Notes: generated by a model from the sequence alone, not told the origin. Positions 14,703 through 23,370 are shown, numbered from the stretch's first letter. The stretch: 30,015 nucleotides of DNA from Butyrivibrio sp. CAG:318 (GCA_000431815.1 FR889255.1:1-30015); one strand, 5' to 3'. Program-made: numbers and translations.

Positions 14703-17178
14703 ACGTGAAGGCCGGCATATTCCTCAAAAAATAATTCTGGTTACGGCGGTATTCTGTCTTGTCATATCTTTTATCGGTATTATTATGACCGGTAAACTTA
14801 AGAAACTGTTTATACAATATATTGAAGACAGGGTGGCCGAAGAAGCAGATATAATGGCACAGACAGCCGAAGAGAAATTTGAAAACGAATTTCAGGAACT
14901 CAGGCAGATTGCGTACATACTCCAGAAAGAAAAGATAAGTGTCAATAATGTGCCAGGACTGAATCTTGCCGGTGGAAAAACAGGCGTGCTGGATATTGAC
15001 GGTAAGGCAATGTCCGGGGATGAGATTTCGATGGCGGAATATCCCGGAATAAGGGAATCCTTCAGAGGCAATGAGAGTGTGTGTTATAACGATAACGGTG
15101 GGATTTTGTTCTCGGTGCCGGTGTATTCCGGTGAGAATATCAAATATATAGTTTACAAATTATATGCCAAGTCAGAACTCAGGGACAAATTTGCGCTGGA
15201 TTGCTGCGATGGCAGAGGAGGGGTACTCATTACCGATAAGGAAGTCACGGTTGTTCCGGTCTCCAATTCCAAATATTCCGAGGATTTCTGGACATCCGGC
15301 GAGGTCAGTAAGGTGATATCGGATATAAACAGCAGGCTCAATATATATACATCGGCAGCGGGGTATTGTGAATACGGAGAGAAGGTATTCCTGTTTATGG
15401 CGGAAATCGGATATACAAAGATGTATATCATGGGAGCCATACCCGCATCATATATGTATGAAGGATTATCGTATATATTAACGCTCGTCGTATGGGTTTT
15501 CGGTCTGCTTATGGTAATGCTTGTAATTGCAATGATATATCTTTTTGGCACAGATAAGAAAGCGCGTGAAAGAGATGAATTCCGCAAAGCCAAGATTGCG
15601 GCAGAAGAAGCCAGCCGTTATATGAGCGAATTTCTTGCGAAAGTATCGCACGAGGTCAGAACACCTATTAATGCCGTGCTTGGAATGGATGAGATGATAT
15701 TACGCGAAAGCAGAAACCGCGATATTAAGAAATACGCGGTCGATATCCAGACGGCGGCACGTTCGCTGCACAGTATCTTTAATGAAATTCTGGATTCTTC
15801 CAAGATTCAGTCCGGACGCATGGAGATAGTTCCGGTCGAATATAATCTCGGAATAATGCTTAATGAACTTGTGAGCATGGTTTCGGTACGAGCCGCAGAG
15901 AAGGATCTTGAACTGGTGGTGGATGTGGATGACGGTATGCCGTCGGTTCTTAAGGGCGATGATCTGAGAATCAAGCAGGTGGCTGTAAATCTTCTGACCA
16001 ATGCAGTCAAGTATACACATAATGGAAGGGTTACGCTTAAGGTGGATGGCGTGAAAAAAGATGACGGTATTTTTGTGATGCATATGGAGGTAAATGATAC
16101 CGGCATAGGAATCAGGGAAGAAGAGATACCGAAAATTTTTATGCCATACCAGAGAATTGATCTTGAGAAAAATCACAGCATAGAGGGCACCGGACTCGGA
16201 ATGGGAATAACGGTGCAGCTGTTAAGACTTATGGACAGCGAGCTTCATGTCGAGAGTGAGTATGGTGTGGGAAGCACATTTTATTTTGATTTGAAACAAG
16301 TAATTATAGATGATACGCCGATGGGAAAACTGGAACTTATAGCTGACAAAAGGGCGGATGAATATAATTATGAGGCACTTTTTGCGGCTCCGGACGCGAA
16401 AGTTCTTGTTGTGGATGATAATGAAATCAATCGTAAAGTTATTAAGAATCTTCTTAAAGAAACCGGAATACAGGTATTTGAAGCAAACAGCGGAACAGAA
16501 TGTATCGAGCTCGTAAAGACGAACAGATATGATGTAATTCTGTTAGATCATATGATGCCGGGACTTGACGGAGTGGAGACATTGCGTGTTCTCAGGAATA
16601 TGGATGATAACCTGTTCCGCGGAGTTCCGATTATCATGATGACGGCCAATTCAATATCAGGAGCGAGAGATGATTATCTCAATCTGGGATTTGACGATTA
16701 TCTGTCCAAACCGATTGATGCCAAACGGCTTGAAAAACTGCTTTTAAAGTTTCTGCCGGACAGGCTTATTACGAAAAACCTGCCGCAGATAAACTCCGGT
16801 AAACAGACGATACTTCCGGATATTGACGGCATTGACTGGCGATATGCAAGGATATTCGTGGATGACGACAATATGATCAGAATGACTGCGCTTGATTTAT
16901 ATGATACACTTGACGAAGAGATTGAGGGTCTGAATAAGCGTCTGGAAAGTGTTGATACCGAAGATGGTATGATGGATTACAGAATACAGGTACATTCACT
17001 TAAGGGAATTTCCCAGACTATCGGCGCCGTGCTTGCCTTTTCACTTGCAAGAGTTACCGAGAAAGCGGCGATTGCGGGTGATGCGGAAAGAGTCAGAAGA
17101 CTGCATTCTGAGCTTATCGCAGAACTAAACAGACTACATGATGCAATGTCTGTTCTTAAGAATGATTCTCAATATTGA
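14692..17178 (+). CDS. Hybrid sensor histidine kinase with REC and HPt domains
   Basis: 828 aa membrane kinase. TM1 is at about residues 14-34, then a ~225-residue extracytoplasmic sensor region, TM2 at about 260-288, HisKA with the phospho-His H320 in VSHEVRTPIN, HATPase with NDTGIGI and GTGLGMGI, a receiver domain (VLVVDDNEINRK; phospho-acceptor D619 in LLDHMMPG; Lys in LSKPID), and a C-terminal HPt domain with H768 in VHSLKGISQTIG. All phosphorelay residues are present. The start overlaps the BMP gene by 11 nt, so they are translationally coupled; a binding-protein-to-kinase pair in the style of LuxP/LuxQ is likely. No response regulator with an output domain follows, so the final target lies elsewhere. 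Confidence 0.93.
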   Translation: MKSKREGRHIPQKIILVTAVFCLVISFIGIIMTGKLKKLFIQYIEDRVAEEADIMAQTAEEKFENEFQELRQIAYILQKEKISVNNVPGLNLAGGKTGVLDIDGKAMSGDEISMAEYPGIRESFRGNESVCYNDNGGILFSVPVYSGENIKYIVYKLYAKSELRDKFALDCCDGRGGVLITDKEVTVVPVSNSKYSEDFWTSGEVSKVISDINSRLNIYTSAAGYCEYGEKVFLFMAEIGYTKMYIMGAIPASYMYEGLSYILTLVVWVFGLLMVMLVIAMIYLFGTDKKARERDEFRKAKIAAEEASRYMSEFLAKVSHEVRTPINAVLGMDEMILRESRNRDIKKYAVDIQTAARSLHSIFNEILDSSKIQSGRMEIVPVEYNLGIMLNELVSMVSVRAAEKDLELVVDVDDGMPSVLKGDDLRIKQVAVNLLTNAVKYTHNGRVTLKVDGVKKDDGIFVMHMEVNDTGIGIREEEIPKIFMPYQRIDLEKNHSIEGTGLGMGITVQLLRLMDSELHVESEYGVGSTFYFDLKQVIIDDTPMGKLELIADKRADEYNYEALFAAPDAKVLVVDDNEINRKVIKNLLKETGIQVFEANSGTECIELVKTNRYDVILLDHMMPGLDGVETLRVLRNMDDNLFRGVPIIMMTANSISGARDDYLNLGFDDYLSKPIDAKRLEKLLLKFLPDRLITKNLPQINSGKQTILPDIDGIDWRYARIFVDDDNMIRMTALDLYDTLDEEIEGLNKRLESVDTEDGMMDYRIQVHSLKGISQTIGAVLAFSLARVTEKAAIAGDAERVRRLHSELIAELNRLHDAMSVLKNDSQY

Positions 17179-17203
17179 TTTTGAATCCTAAAAATGCTAT
17201 TAT
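17175..17203 (+). promoter_or_regulatory. Promoter of the LUD-fprA pair
   Basis: TTGATT (17175-17180), a 17-nt spacer and TATTAT (17198-17203) form a fair promoter that overlaps the kinase stop codon. I see no terminator after the kinase gene, so read-through is also possible. Confidence 0.55.
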
Positions 17204-17250
17204 AAATCCGTAGTCCGATAATGGATGCGATTTACACACGGAGGTATGGA

Positions 17251-17886
17251 ATGAGCGTTAAAAAAGATACATACAAAATACAGGCGCAGACGATAATCAA
17301 AAATCTGGCGCGCAGGAATATGGAAGGTTTTTATTGCGATACCAAAGAAGACGCGGTTAAGAAAGCCCTTGAAATAATGGAGAAAGGTTCCGTGATCGCA
17401 TGGGGCGGCTCCGAATCCATCAAGGAATGCGGACTTATGGAGGCTATTTCTGACGGAAGTTATGAACTTATCGACCGCGCGAAGGCTGTGACCCCGGATG
17501 AGCAGAGGAAGCTGTACGCATCAATAGTGATGAGCGATTATTACCTTATGAGCACCAATGCAATCACGCTTGACGGTGAACTTGTGAATATTGATGGCAA
17601 CGGTAACCGTGTTGCGGCACTTATACATGGCCCGGCACATGTGCTTATAATAGCCGGAATGAATAAAGTTACAGCAGATGTGGAATCTGGATATAAGCGT
17701 GTTAAGGAAGCAGCCTGCCCGCCCAATGCCGTAAGGCTTAAGAAAGAAATTCCGTGCGCACTGACGGGATGCTGTGCGGACTGCCTCGCACCGCAGTGCT
17801 TCTGTAACCAGATAGTTGTTACCAGAAGGAGCGGACATGAAGGACGAATTAAGATAATTCTCGTAGGAGAAGAACTTGGATATTAG
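17251..17886 (+). CDS. LUD-domain protein (lactate utilisation-like)
   Basis: 211 aa, LUD (LutC/LutB-like, formerly DUF162) domain. The core GSVIAWGGSESIKECG and the late HGPAHVLIIAGMNKV segments are typical for stand-alone LUD proteins of Clostridia. The C-terminal part has a Cys-rich stretch, CALTGCCADCLAPQCFCN, that could hold a metal or FeS centre. Stand-alone members have no proven reaction; a redox role is suggested by the FprA gene 12 nt downstream, but that is inference. GGAGG precedes the ATG at 17251; the earlier in-frame ATG at 17221 has no ribosome site. I see no L-lactate dehydrogenase partners such as LutA, so lactate oxidation is not supported here. Confidence 0.85.
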   Translation: MSVKKDTYKIQAQTIIKNLARRNMEGFYCDTKEDAVKKALEIMEKGSVIAWGGSESIKECGLMEAISDGSYELIDRAKAVTPDEQRKLYASIVMSDYYLMSTNAITLDGELVNIDGNGNRVAALIHGPAHVLIIAGMNKVTADVESGYKRVKEAACPPNAVRLKKEIPCALTGCCADCLAPQCFCNQIVVTRRSGHEGRIKIILVGEELGY

Positions 17887-17898
17887 GAGGATAAAGAA

Positions 17899-19098
17899 AT
17901 GTATAACGTAATGCAGATTAATGATGATGTGACATATGTTGGAGCAAGTGACAGAAAGCTTGCGCTTTTTGAAGCGGTATATCCGCTTGTAAACGGAGTT
18001 TCATATAACTCTTATCTCGTAAATGATGAGAAAACCGTACTTCTCGATACGGTTGACCGTTCGGTGAGCGGAGTTTTCTTTGAAAATATAGCGCATGTTC
18101 TTGACGGCAGAAAGCTTGATTATGTAATAGTAAACCATATGGAACCGGATCATGCAGCGACACTCGGAGAACTGGTGTTACGATACCCTGAAGTTAAGAT
18201 AGTTAGCAATGCCAAGGTCGTAGCCATGATAAAGCAGTTCTTTGATTTTGATGTGGACGCAAGGGTAGAGGTTGTTGCGGAAGGAGACACATTCTCAACA
18301 GGAAAGCACACGTTTACTTTTGCCATGGCACCGATGGTACACTGGCCGGAGGTCATGGTAACATTTGATACCACTGACGGAATACTTTATTCGGCGGATG
18401 CATTCGGAACATTCGGAGCATTAGCTGGCAATGTGTTTGCGGATGAAGTCGATTTTGAGAATAAGTGGCTTGATGAGGCCAGAAGATATTATACCAATAT
18501 CGTCGGCAAATACGGTCCGCAGGTTCAGATGGCACTTAAGAAAGCACTTGCGCTTGACATAAAGATGATATGCCCGTTACATGGCCCGATCTGGCGTGAG
18601 AATATTGCCTGGTTTGTGGACAAGTACAATAAGTGGAGCACTTACACACCGGAGGATAATACTGTTCTTATCGCGTATGCATCAATATACGGCGGAACAG
18701 AGAATGCGGCGAATATCCTTGCATCAGAACTTGCGAAAAAAGGTATTAAGAATATCGCAATGACAGATGTGTCAGTAACACATCCATCATATATTATATC
18801 CGAAGCATTCAGATGCTCACATATTGTTTTTGCGGCACCGACATACAATGCCGGAATATTTACCCCGATGGAAACGCTGCTTCTCGACCTTGCTGCACAC
18901 AATCTGCAGAACAGGACAGTGGCATTCATTGAGAACGGAAGCTGGGCACCGATATCAGCCAAGTTAATGGGCGATATCGTGGCAAAGATGAAGAATATGA
19001 CCGTGCTCGCATCAAAGGCAACTCTTAAATCAACCGTTAAGGATGCACAGAGAGAAGAGCTTAAGACGCTGGCATCGGAAATAGCGGAAACTTTATAA
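17899..19098 (+). CDS. fprA: A-type flavodiiron protein (FprA family)
   Basis: 399 aa, the standard A-class flavodiiron protein. It reduces O2 to water (or NO to N2O) in anaerobes, in the cytoplasm. The N-terminal metallo-beta-lactamase-like domain carries the diiron ligands in HMEPDH, the His in MVHWPEV, the Asp in YSADAFG and the His in CPLHGPIW; the C-terminal flavodoxin domain begins near residue 250 with VLIAYASIYGGTENAA, the FMN phosphate-binding loop. GGAGG is 9 nt upstream. It is co-transcribed with the LUD gene and lies before the hydrogenase operon, which suits oxygen protection of the hydrogenase. The electron donor (rubredoxin or similar) is not in the window. Confidence 0.95.
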   Translation: MYNVMQINDDVTYVGASDRKLALFEAVYPLVNGVSYNSYLVNDEKTVLLDTVDRSVSGVFFENIAHVLDGRKLDYVIVNHMEPDHAATLGELVLRYPEVKIVSNAKVVAMIKQFFDFDVDARVEVVAEGDTFSTGKHTFTFAMAPMVHWPEVMVTFDTTDGILYSADAFGTFGALAGNVFADEVDFENKWLDEARRYYTNIVGKYGPQVQMALKKALALDIKMICPLHGPIWRENIAWFVDKYNKWSTYTPEDNTVLIAYASIYGGTENAANILASELAKKGIKNIAMTDVSVTHPSYIISEAFRCSHIVFAAPTYNAGIFTPMETLLLDLAAHNLQNRTVAFIENGSWAPISAKLMGDIVAKMKNMTVLASKATLKSTVKDAQREELKTLASEIAETL

Positions 19099-19105
19099 AA
19101 ATAAG

Positions 19106-19134
19106 TATACAAACCCTCCTCCTTAAGTTATAAT
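19106..19134 (+). promoter_or_regulatory. Promoter of the hydCBA operon
   Basis: TATACA (19106-19111), a 17-nt spacer and TATAAT (19129-19134) form a fair promoter starting 8 nt after the fprA stop. The spacer contains ACCCTCCTCCTT (19113-19124), which is complementary to the hydC ribosome site at 11 of 12 positions. Confidence 0.55.
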
Positions 19135-19136
19135 AT

Positions 19137-19209
19137 TACCGATAATCTTTATCAATAGATTATGGGTATTTGGGAAACTATTGTGAGTTACAACTGAAAG
19201 GAGAAGGGT
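19137..19209 (+). promoter_or_regulatory. hyd leader: dyad and SD-complementary segment
   Basis: ATAATCT (19142-19148) and AGATTAT (19157-19163) form a perfect 7-bp dyad, extended past one G-G mismatch by TACC/GGTA (19137-19140 with 19165-19168). It lies at the expected transcription start, so it may be an operator or a 5' hairpin. Further on, TTGTGAGTTACAA (19181-19193) is an imperfect palindrome. The hydC SD AAGGAGAAGGGT (19198-19209) can pair with 19113-19124 in transcripts coming from fprA. Confidence 0.4.
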
Positions 19210-19215
19210 ATCTTT

Positions 19216-19704
19216 ATGTCTAACCAAATCGACACGAAAGTGCTGGATGGGATTATGCAGGCGCATGACTATAACCCTGCGCAGGTTATTGCCATTATGC
19301 AGGATGTTCAGAAAGAATATCGTTACCTGCCCGAAGCAGCGTTAAGCTATATCGCATCCGGACTTAAAATCAGCGAAGCCAAGGTGTATGGCGTAGCTAC
19401 ATTCTACGAGAATTTTTCACTTGAACCCAAAGGCAAATATGTAATTAAAGTATGCGACGGAACAGCATGCCATGTCAGGAAATCCGTTCCGATTCTGGAA
19501 GAATTCAGAAATGTTCTGGGAGTGAGCAGTGAGCATCCGACCACGGAGGACGGACTTTTTACCGTAGAGACAGTATCATGTCTCGGCGCATGCGGCCTTG
19601 CGCCTGTATGCACGGTCAATGATGTTGTTAATCCTGCAATGACTCCTGAGAAAGCGAGAGATATAATAAATAATATTCGCAAGGAGGAACAGGATGGTAA
19701 TTGA
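19216..19704 (+). CDS. hydC: Hydrogenase subunit HydC (NuoE-like)
   Basis: 162 aa thioredoxin-like [2Fe-2S] protein of the NuoE family. The cluster ligands are in VCDGTACHV (Cys-x4-Cys) and CLGACGLAP (Cys-x3-Cys), with the usual spacing of about 35-40 residues between pairs. The N-terminal helical region (QAHDYNPAQVIAIMQDVQKEYRYLPE) is typical. In the three-gene hydrogenase it carries electrons near the NAD(H)-binding HydB subunit. GGAGAAGGG is a strong ribosome site. The end overlaps hydB by 11 nt, pointing to coupled synthesis. Confidence 0.93.
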   Translation: MSNQIDTKVLDGIMQAHDYNPAQVIAIMQDVQKEYRYLPEAALSYIASGLKISEAKVYGVATFYENFSLEPKGKYVIKVCDGTACHVRKSVPILEEFRNVLGVSSEHPTTEDGLFTVETVSCLGACGLAPVCTVNDVVNPAMTPEKARDIINNIRKEEQDGN

Positions 19705-21583
19705 TTCAAGAGAAATGATGAAGCAGGCCAGGGAAGAATTTGCTCTGGCACTTAATGCGCAGCGCAAGCAGATACTTATATGTGCGGGAACCGGATGTGT
19801 TGCCGGAGGTTCCCTTGATATTTATGCGAGGATGAAGGAACTTATAGAGGCAGCGGGACTGGAATGCCAGGTGCGTCTTGAAAAAGAACCGCACGACGGA
19901 AGTATAGGACTTAAGAAGAGCGGATGCCACGGATTCTGCGAGATGGGACCGCTTATAAGAATAGAGCCTATGGGCTGGCTTTATGTGAAAGTTAAACGGG
20001 AAGACTGCGAAGAAATAATAGAACGCACTATTCTTCATGATGATATAGTTGAGAGACTTGTGTATAAAGATAAGGACGGTAATCCGTATTATAAGCAGGC
20101 GGATATTCCTTTTTATAAGCAGCAGACGAGAATTGCACTTGAACACTGCGGACATATTAATGCGGAATCCATTAAAGAATACATAGCCGTAGGAGGATAT
20201 ACGGCACTTGAAAAAGCACTTTTTGACATGACGCCGCAGCAGATCGTGGATGAGGTAACAGAAGCGTCGTTAAGAGGACGCGGAGGCGGAGGCTTCCCGA
20301 CAGGACGTAAATGGGCGCAGGTGCTCGCACAGAAGGAACCGGTAAAATACGTTGTATGTAACGGAGACGAAGGAGATCCGGGTGCGTTCATGGACCGCTC
20401 AATGATGGAGGGTGACCCGCACCGCGTAATAGAAGGAATGATAATTGCCGGAATAGCGACCGGTTCACACCATGGTTACATATATGTGCGTGCCGAATAC
20501 CCGCTTGCCTGTGAGAGACTTCAGAAGGCCATAGACCAGGCGATGGAATACGGACTGCTTGGTGAGAATATAATGGGCTCCGGATTTGATTTTGATATGC
20601 ATATAAGCAAAGGCGCCGGTGCGTTTGTATGCGGCGAGGGCAGTGCTCTCACGGCATCCATTGAAGGCAACAGAGGTATGCCGAGAGTTAAGCCGCCGAG
20701 AACGGTTGAACATGGACTTTTTGACAAACCGACAGTACTTAATAATGTTGAGACATATTGTAATGTTCCGCCTATTATCAATAAAGGTTCGGAATGGTAT
20801 AAAGGCTTCGGACCTGAGAACAACCACGGAACCAAAGCGTTCGCGCTGACAGGTAATGTTAATAACACGGGACTTATCGAGGTTCCTATGGGCACTACAT
20901 TGCGTAAGGTCATATTTGACATCGGCGGAGGCGTCAAGGGCGGCAGTTTCAAGGCAGTGCAGATAGGCGGGCCATCGGGCGGATGCCTTTGCATAAGTGC
21001 GACAGAGGATCATCTGGATATGCACCTTGATTTTGATTCGCTTAAAAAAGTCGGTGCGATGATAGGCTCGGGCGGACTCGTTGTAATGAATGATAAGAGC
21101 TGCATGGTTGAAGTGGCGCGGTTCTTTATGAATTTTACACAGAATGAGTCCTGCGGTAAATGCGTTCCGTGCCGCGAGGGAACCAAGAGAATGTTGGAGC
21201 TTCTTACGGACATAACGGAAGGACGGGGAACGCTAGAACATATAGATATGCTTGAAGAACTTGCGGATACCATATCCAATACAGCCTTATGCGGACTTGG
21301 CAAGACAGCGGCATCACCGGTTGTCAGCACTCTCAAATATTTCAGGGATGAGTATATCGCGCATGTGGTTGACCATAAATGTCCGTCAGGACAGTGCAAA
21401 GCTCTTGTGACGTTAAGGATTAACCCGGATAAATGCAAGGGTTGTACCAAATGTGCCAGAATGTGTCCGGTCGGAGCAATCACCGGCGAAGTGCGTAAGC
21501 CGCATGTTATTGATACCACGAAATGTATCAAGTGTCTTGCGTGCATGAACGGATGTAATTTCGGCGCAGTGGAAGAAGTATAG
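19694..21583 (+). CDS. hydB: Hydrogenase subunit HydB (NuoF-like diaphorase)
   Basis: 629 aa, longer than plain NuoF because of added domains at both ends, as in HydB/HndC of bifurcating hydrogenases. An N-terminal thioredoxin-like [2Fe-2S] domain (CAGTGC and CHGFCEMGP) comes first, then the NuoF core with the NADH/FMN motifs GRGGGGFPTGRKW and NGDEGDPGAFMDR, the [4Fe-4S] motif SCGKCVPCREG, and a C-terminal 2[4Fe-4S] ferredoxin domain (CKGCTKCARMCPVGA and CIKCLACMNGC). It is the NAD(H)-reactive, FMN-bearing subunit, thought to be where bifurcation of electrons between NAD and ferredoxin takes place. AAGGAGG precedes its ATG within hydC. hydA follows after 11 nt. Confidence 0.95.
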   Translation: MVIDSREMMKQAREEFALALNAQRKQILICAGTGCVAGGSLDIYARMKELIEAAGLECQVRLEKEPHDGSIGLKKSGCHGFCEMGPLIRIEPMGWLYVKVKREDCEEIIERTILHDDIVERLVYKDKDGNPYYKQADIPFYKQQTRIALEHCGHINAESIKEYIAVGGYTALEKALFDMTPQQIVDEVTEASLRGRGGGGFPTGRKWAQVLAQKEPVKYVVCNGDEGDPGAFMDRSMMEGDPHRVIEGMIIAGIATGSHHGYIYVRAEYPLACERLQKAIDQAMEYGLLGENIMGSGFDFDMHISKGAGAFVCGEGSALTASIEGNRGMPRVKPPRTVEHGLFDKPTVLNNVETYCNVPPIINKGSEWYKGFGPENNHGTKAFALTGNVNNTGLIEVPMGTTLRKVIFDIGGGVKGGSFKAVQIGGPSGGCLCISATEDHLDMHLDFDSLKKVGAMIGSGGLVVMNDKSCMVEVARFFMNFTQNESCGKCVPCREGTKRMLELLTDITEGRGTLEHIDMLEELADTISNTALCGLGKTAASPVVSTLKYFRDEYIAHVVDHKCPSGQCKALVTLRINPDKCKGCTKCARMCPVGAITGEVRKPHVIDTTKCIKCLACMNGCNFGAVEEV

Positions 21584-21594
21584 GAGGTCCGGAT

Positions 21595-23280
21595 ATGGGA
21601 AAATATATGATAATAGACGGTATTCGTACCGAATTTACAGATGAGCGTAATATTTTACAGGTAATACAGAAAGCCGGAATACATGTGCCGACATTCTGCT
21701 ATTATTCTGACCTGTCAATATACGGCGCATGCCGTATGTGTGTCGTGGAAGATGACAGAGGCAACATAATGGCATCATGTTCCACTCTTCCGAAGGATAA
21801 AATGGTTATTAAGACCAACACAGGAAGACTTCATAACTACCGCAAGATGATACTGGAACTTCTGCTGGCATCACACTGCAGGGACTGTACCACATGTGAG
21901 AAAAATCTTAACTGCAGGCTCCAGCTTCTCGCCAAGAGATTCGGACTTAATGACATAAGATTTAAGAATACAAGAAAACACCTTCCGGTGGATGCCTCGT
22001 CGCTGTCGATAGTGCGCGAGCCGGATAAATGCATCCTCTGCGGGGACTGCGTGCGCATGTGCAATGAAGTACAGCATGTCGGCGCCATAGATTTTGCCGG
22101 AAGAGGCGCGGATATGGTAGTAAGCCCGGCTTTCGGAAGGGATATTGCGCAGACGGAATGTGTCAACTGCGGACAGTGTGCGGCGGTGTGTCCTACCGGA
22201 GCGATTACCATCAAGAAAGACATTAAAGATGTATGGAAAGCCATATATTCTCCGGGCAAACGTGTGGTTGCACAGGTTGCGCCGGCGGTCCGTGTGGCAA
22301 TCGGGGAGGAATTCGGTCTGGAACCGGGCAAGAACTCCATCGGTAAAATTTTTACCGCTATGAGAATGATAGGATTTGATACAGTGTTTGATACAAGCTT
22401 TGCCGCGGATCTTACCATTATGGAGGAATCGGCGGAGCTTGTTAAGAAACTTGAAAAAGGCGATAACAAATATCCGCTGTTCACGTCCTGCTGTCCTGGC
22501 TGGATAAGATTTGCAGAGACAAAGCACCCGGAACTTCTGCCGTACATATCGACCTGCCGTTCACCTATGGAAATGTTCGGTGCGGTCATTAAAGAGTATT
22601 ACAAACCGGCTGATAAGGAAGCAGGCCTTGAGACGGTATCGGTTGCCGTAATGCCGTGTGTGGCCAAGAAATACGAGGCTGCAAGACCTGAATTCGTAAG
22701 GGACGGAGTACCGGATGTTGATTATGTGATCACGACCAAGGAACTTATAAGTATGATCCGTGAGCTTGGCATACAGTTTAACGAACTTGAACCGGGTTCC
22801 CCGGATATGCCGTTTTCGATATCATCGGGTTCCGGAGTTATCTTCGGTGTGACCGGAGGAGTTATGGAAGCGGCACTTCGTAAAGTTGCGGATAAGAGCG
22901 ATTTTGCCATGAAGGAGATTGAGTACAGCGGTATCCGCGGAATGGACGGAGTCAAGAAGGCGGAGGTCACGCTTGGAGACAAGACATTGAGACTTGGTGT
23001 CGTAAACGGACTCGGCAATGCCGACAGACTTATTGAACTTATAGAGAACGGAGAGGAACATTTTGATTTTGTTGAGGTTATGGCATGTCCTTACGGATGT
23101 ATAGCCGGCGCAGGCCAGCCTTTCAGCCACAAATCGGACAAAGCAAGACGTTCACAGGGAATGTACAAGGCTGACAAGAGCGCGGTTATCAAATGCTCTG
23201 ATGAGAACCCGGTTGTAAGGGAACTTTACGAGTACGGACTGCTTAAAGACAGGGCACACGAACTGCTTCATACCAAATAA
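21595..23280 (+). CDS. hydA: [FeFe] hydrogenase catalytic subunit HydA
   Basis: 561 aa. From the N terminus: a plant-type [2Fe-2S] domain (CYYSDLSIYGACRMC), the His-ligated cluster (HCRDCTTCEKNLNC), two [4Fe-4S] motifs (CILCGDCVRMC and CVNCGQCAAVC), then the H-cluster domain. Motif L1 is TSCCPGW (C299 proton relay, C300 ligand), L2 is MPCVAKKYE (C355), L3 is MACPYGCIAGAGQP (C498, C502). All catalytic cysteines are present. L3 has Ala where the usual GGGQP has the middle Gly. There is no extra C-terminal [2Fe-2S] domain of the Thermotoga type. It evolves or oxidises H2 together with HydB and HydC. AGGAGG precedes the ATG. Maturases HydE, HydF and HydG are not in this window. Confidence 0.97.
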   Translation: MGKYMIIDGIRTEFTDERNILQVIQKAGIHVPTFCYYSDLSIYGACRMCVVEDDRGNIMASCSTLPKDKMVIKTNTGRLHNYRKMILELLLASHCRDCTTCEKNLNCRLQLLAKRFGLNDIRFKNTRKHLPVDASSLSIVREPDKCILCGDCVRMCNEVQHVGAIDFAGRGADMVVSPAFGRDIAQTECVNCGQCAAVCPTGAITIKKDIKDVWKAIYSPGKRVVAQVAPAVRVAIGEEFGLEPGKNSIGKIFTAMRMIGFDTVFDTSFAADLTIMEESAELVKKLEKGDNKYPLFTSCCPGWIRFAETKHPELLPYISTCRSPMEMFGAVIKEYYKPADKEAGLETVSVAVMPCVAKKYEAARPEFVRDGVPDVDYVITTKELISMIRELGIQFNELEPGSPDMPFSISSGSGVIFGVTGGVMEAALRKVADKSDFAMKEIEYSGIRGMDGVKKAEVTLGDKTLRLGVVNGLGNADRLIELIENGEEHFDFVEVMACPYGCIAGAGQPFSHKSDKARRSQGMYKADKSAVIKCSDENPVVRELYEYGLLKDRAHELLHTK

Positions 23281-23312
23281 ATACTGTAATGTCTGGCTAA
23301 ATATTACAGTAT
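23281..23312 (+). terminator. Hairpin directly after hydA
   Basis: ATACTGTAAT (23281-23290) and ATTACAGTAT (23303-23312) form a perfect 10-bp stem starting at the first base after the hydA stop. It is AT-rich and lacks a T tail, so it may protect the mRNA 3' end more than terminate. Confidence 0.55.
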
Positions 23313-23335
23313 CACATATAAGATAGATATTATAT

Positions 23336-23370
23336 AATGTGTATAAGATTTCGGTCTTATACACATTTTT
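23336..23370 (+). terminator. Intrinsic terminator before the CotH gene
   Basis: AATGTGTATAAGA (23336-23348) pairs perfectly with 23355-23367 across a TTTCGG loop, and the T run continues to 23370. It ends only 28 nt before the next ATG. A TATAAT (23333-23338) overlaps the left arm but has no good -35. Confidence 0.8.

Noticed and set aside
19181..19193. Rex-type redox operator
   Set aside because: TTGTGAGTTACAA shares the TTGT...ACAA ends but is 13 nt, not the ~18-nt TTGTTAA-N4-TTAACAA form, so a Rex call is not supported.
21837..22589. 250-codon minus-strand ORF
   Set aside because: It lies wholly antisense to the hydA region with intact FeS and H-cluster motifs; no ribosome site or recognisable domain.
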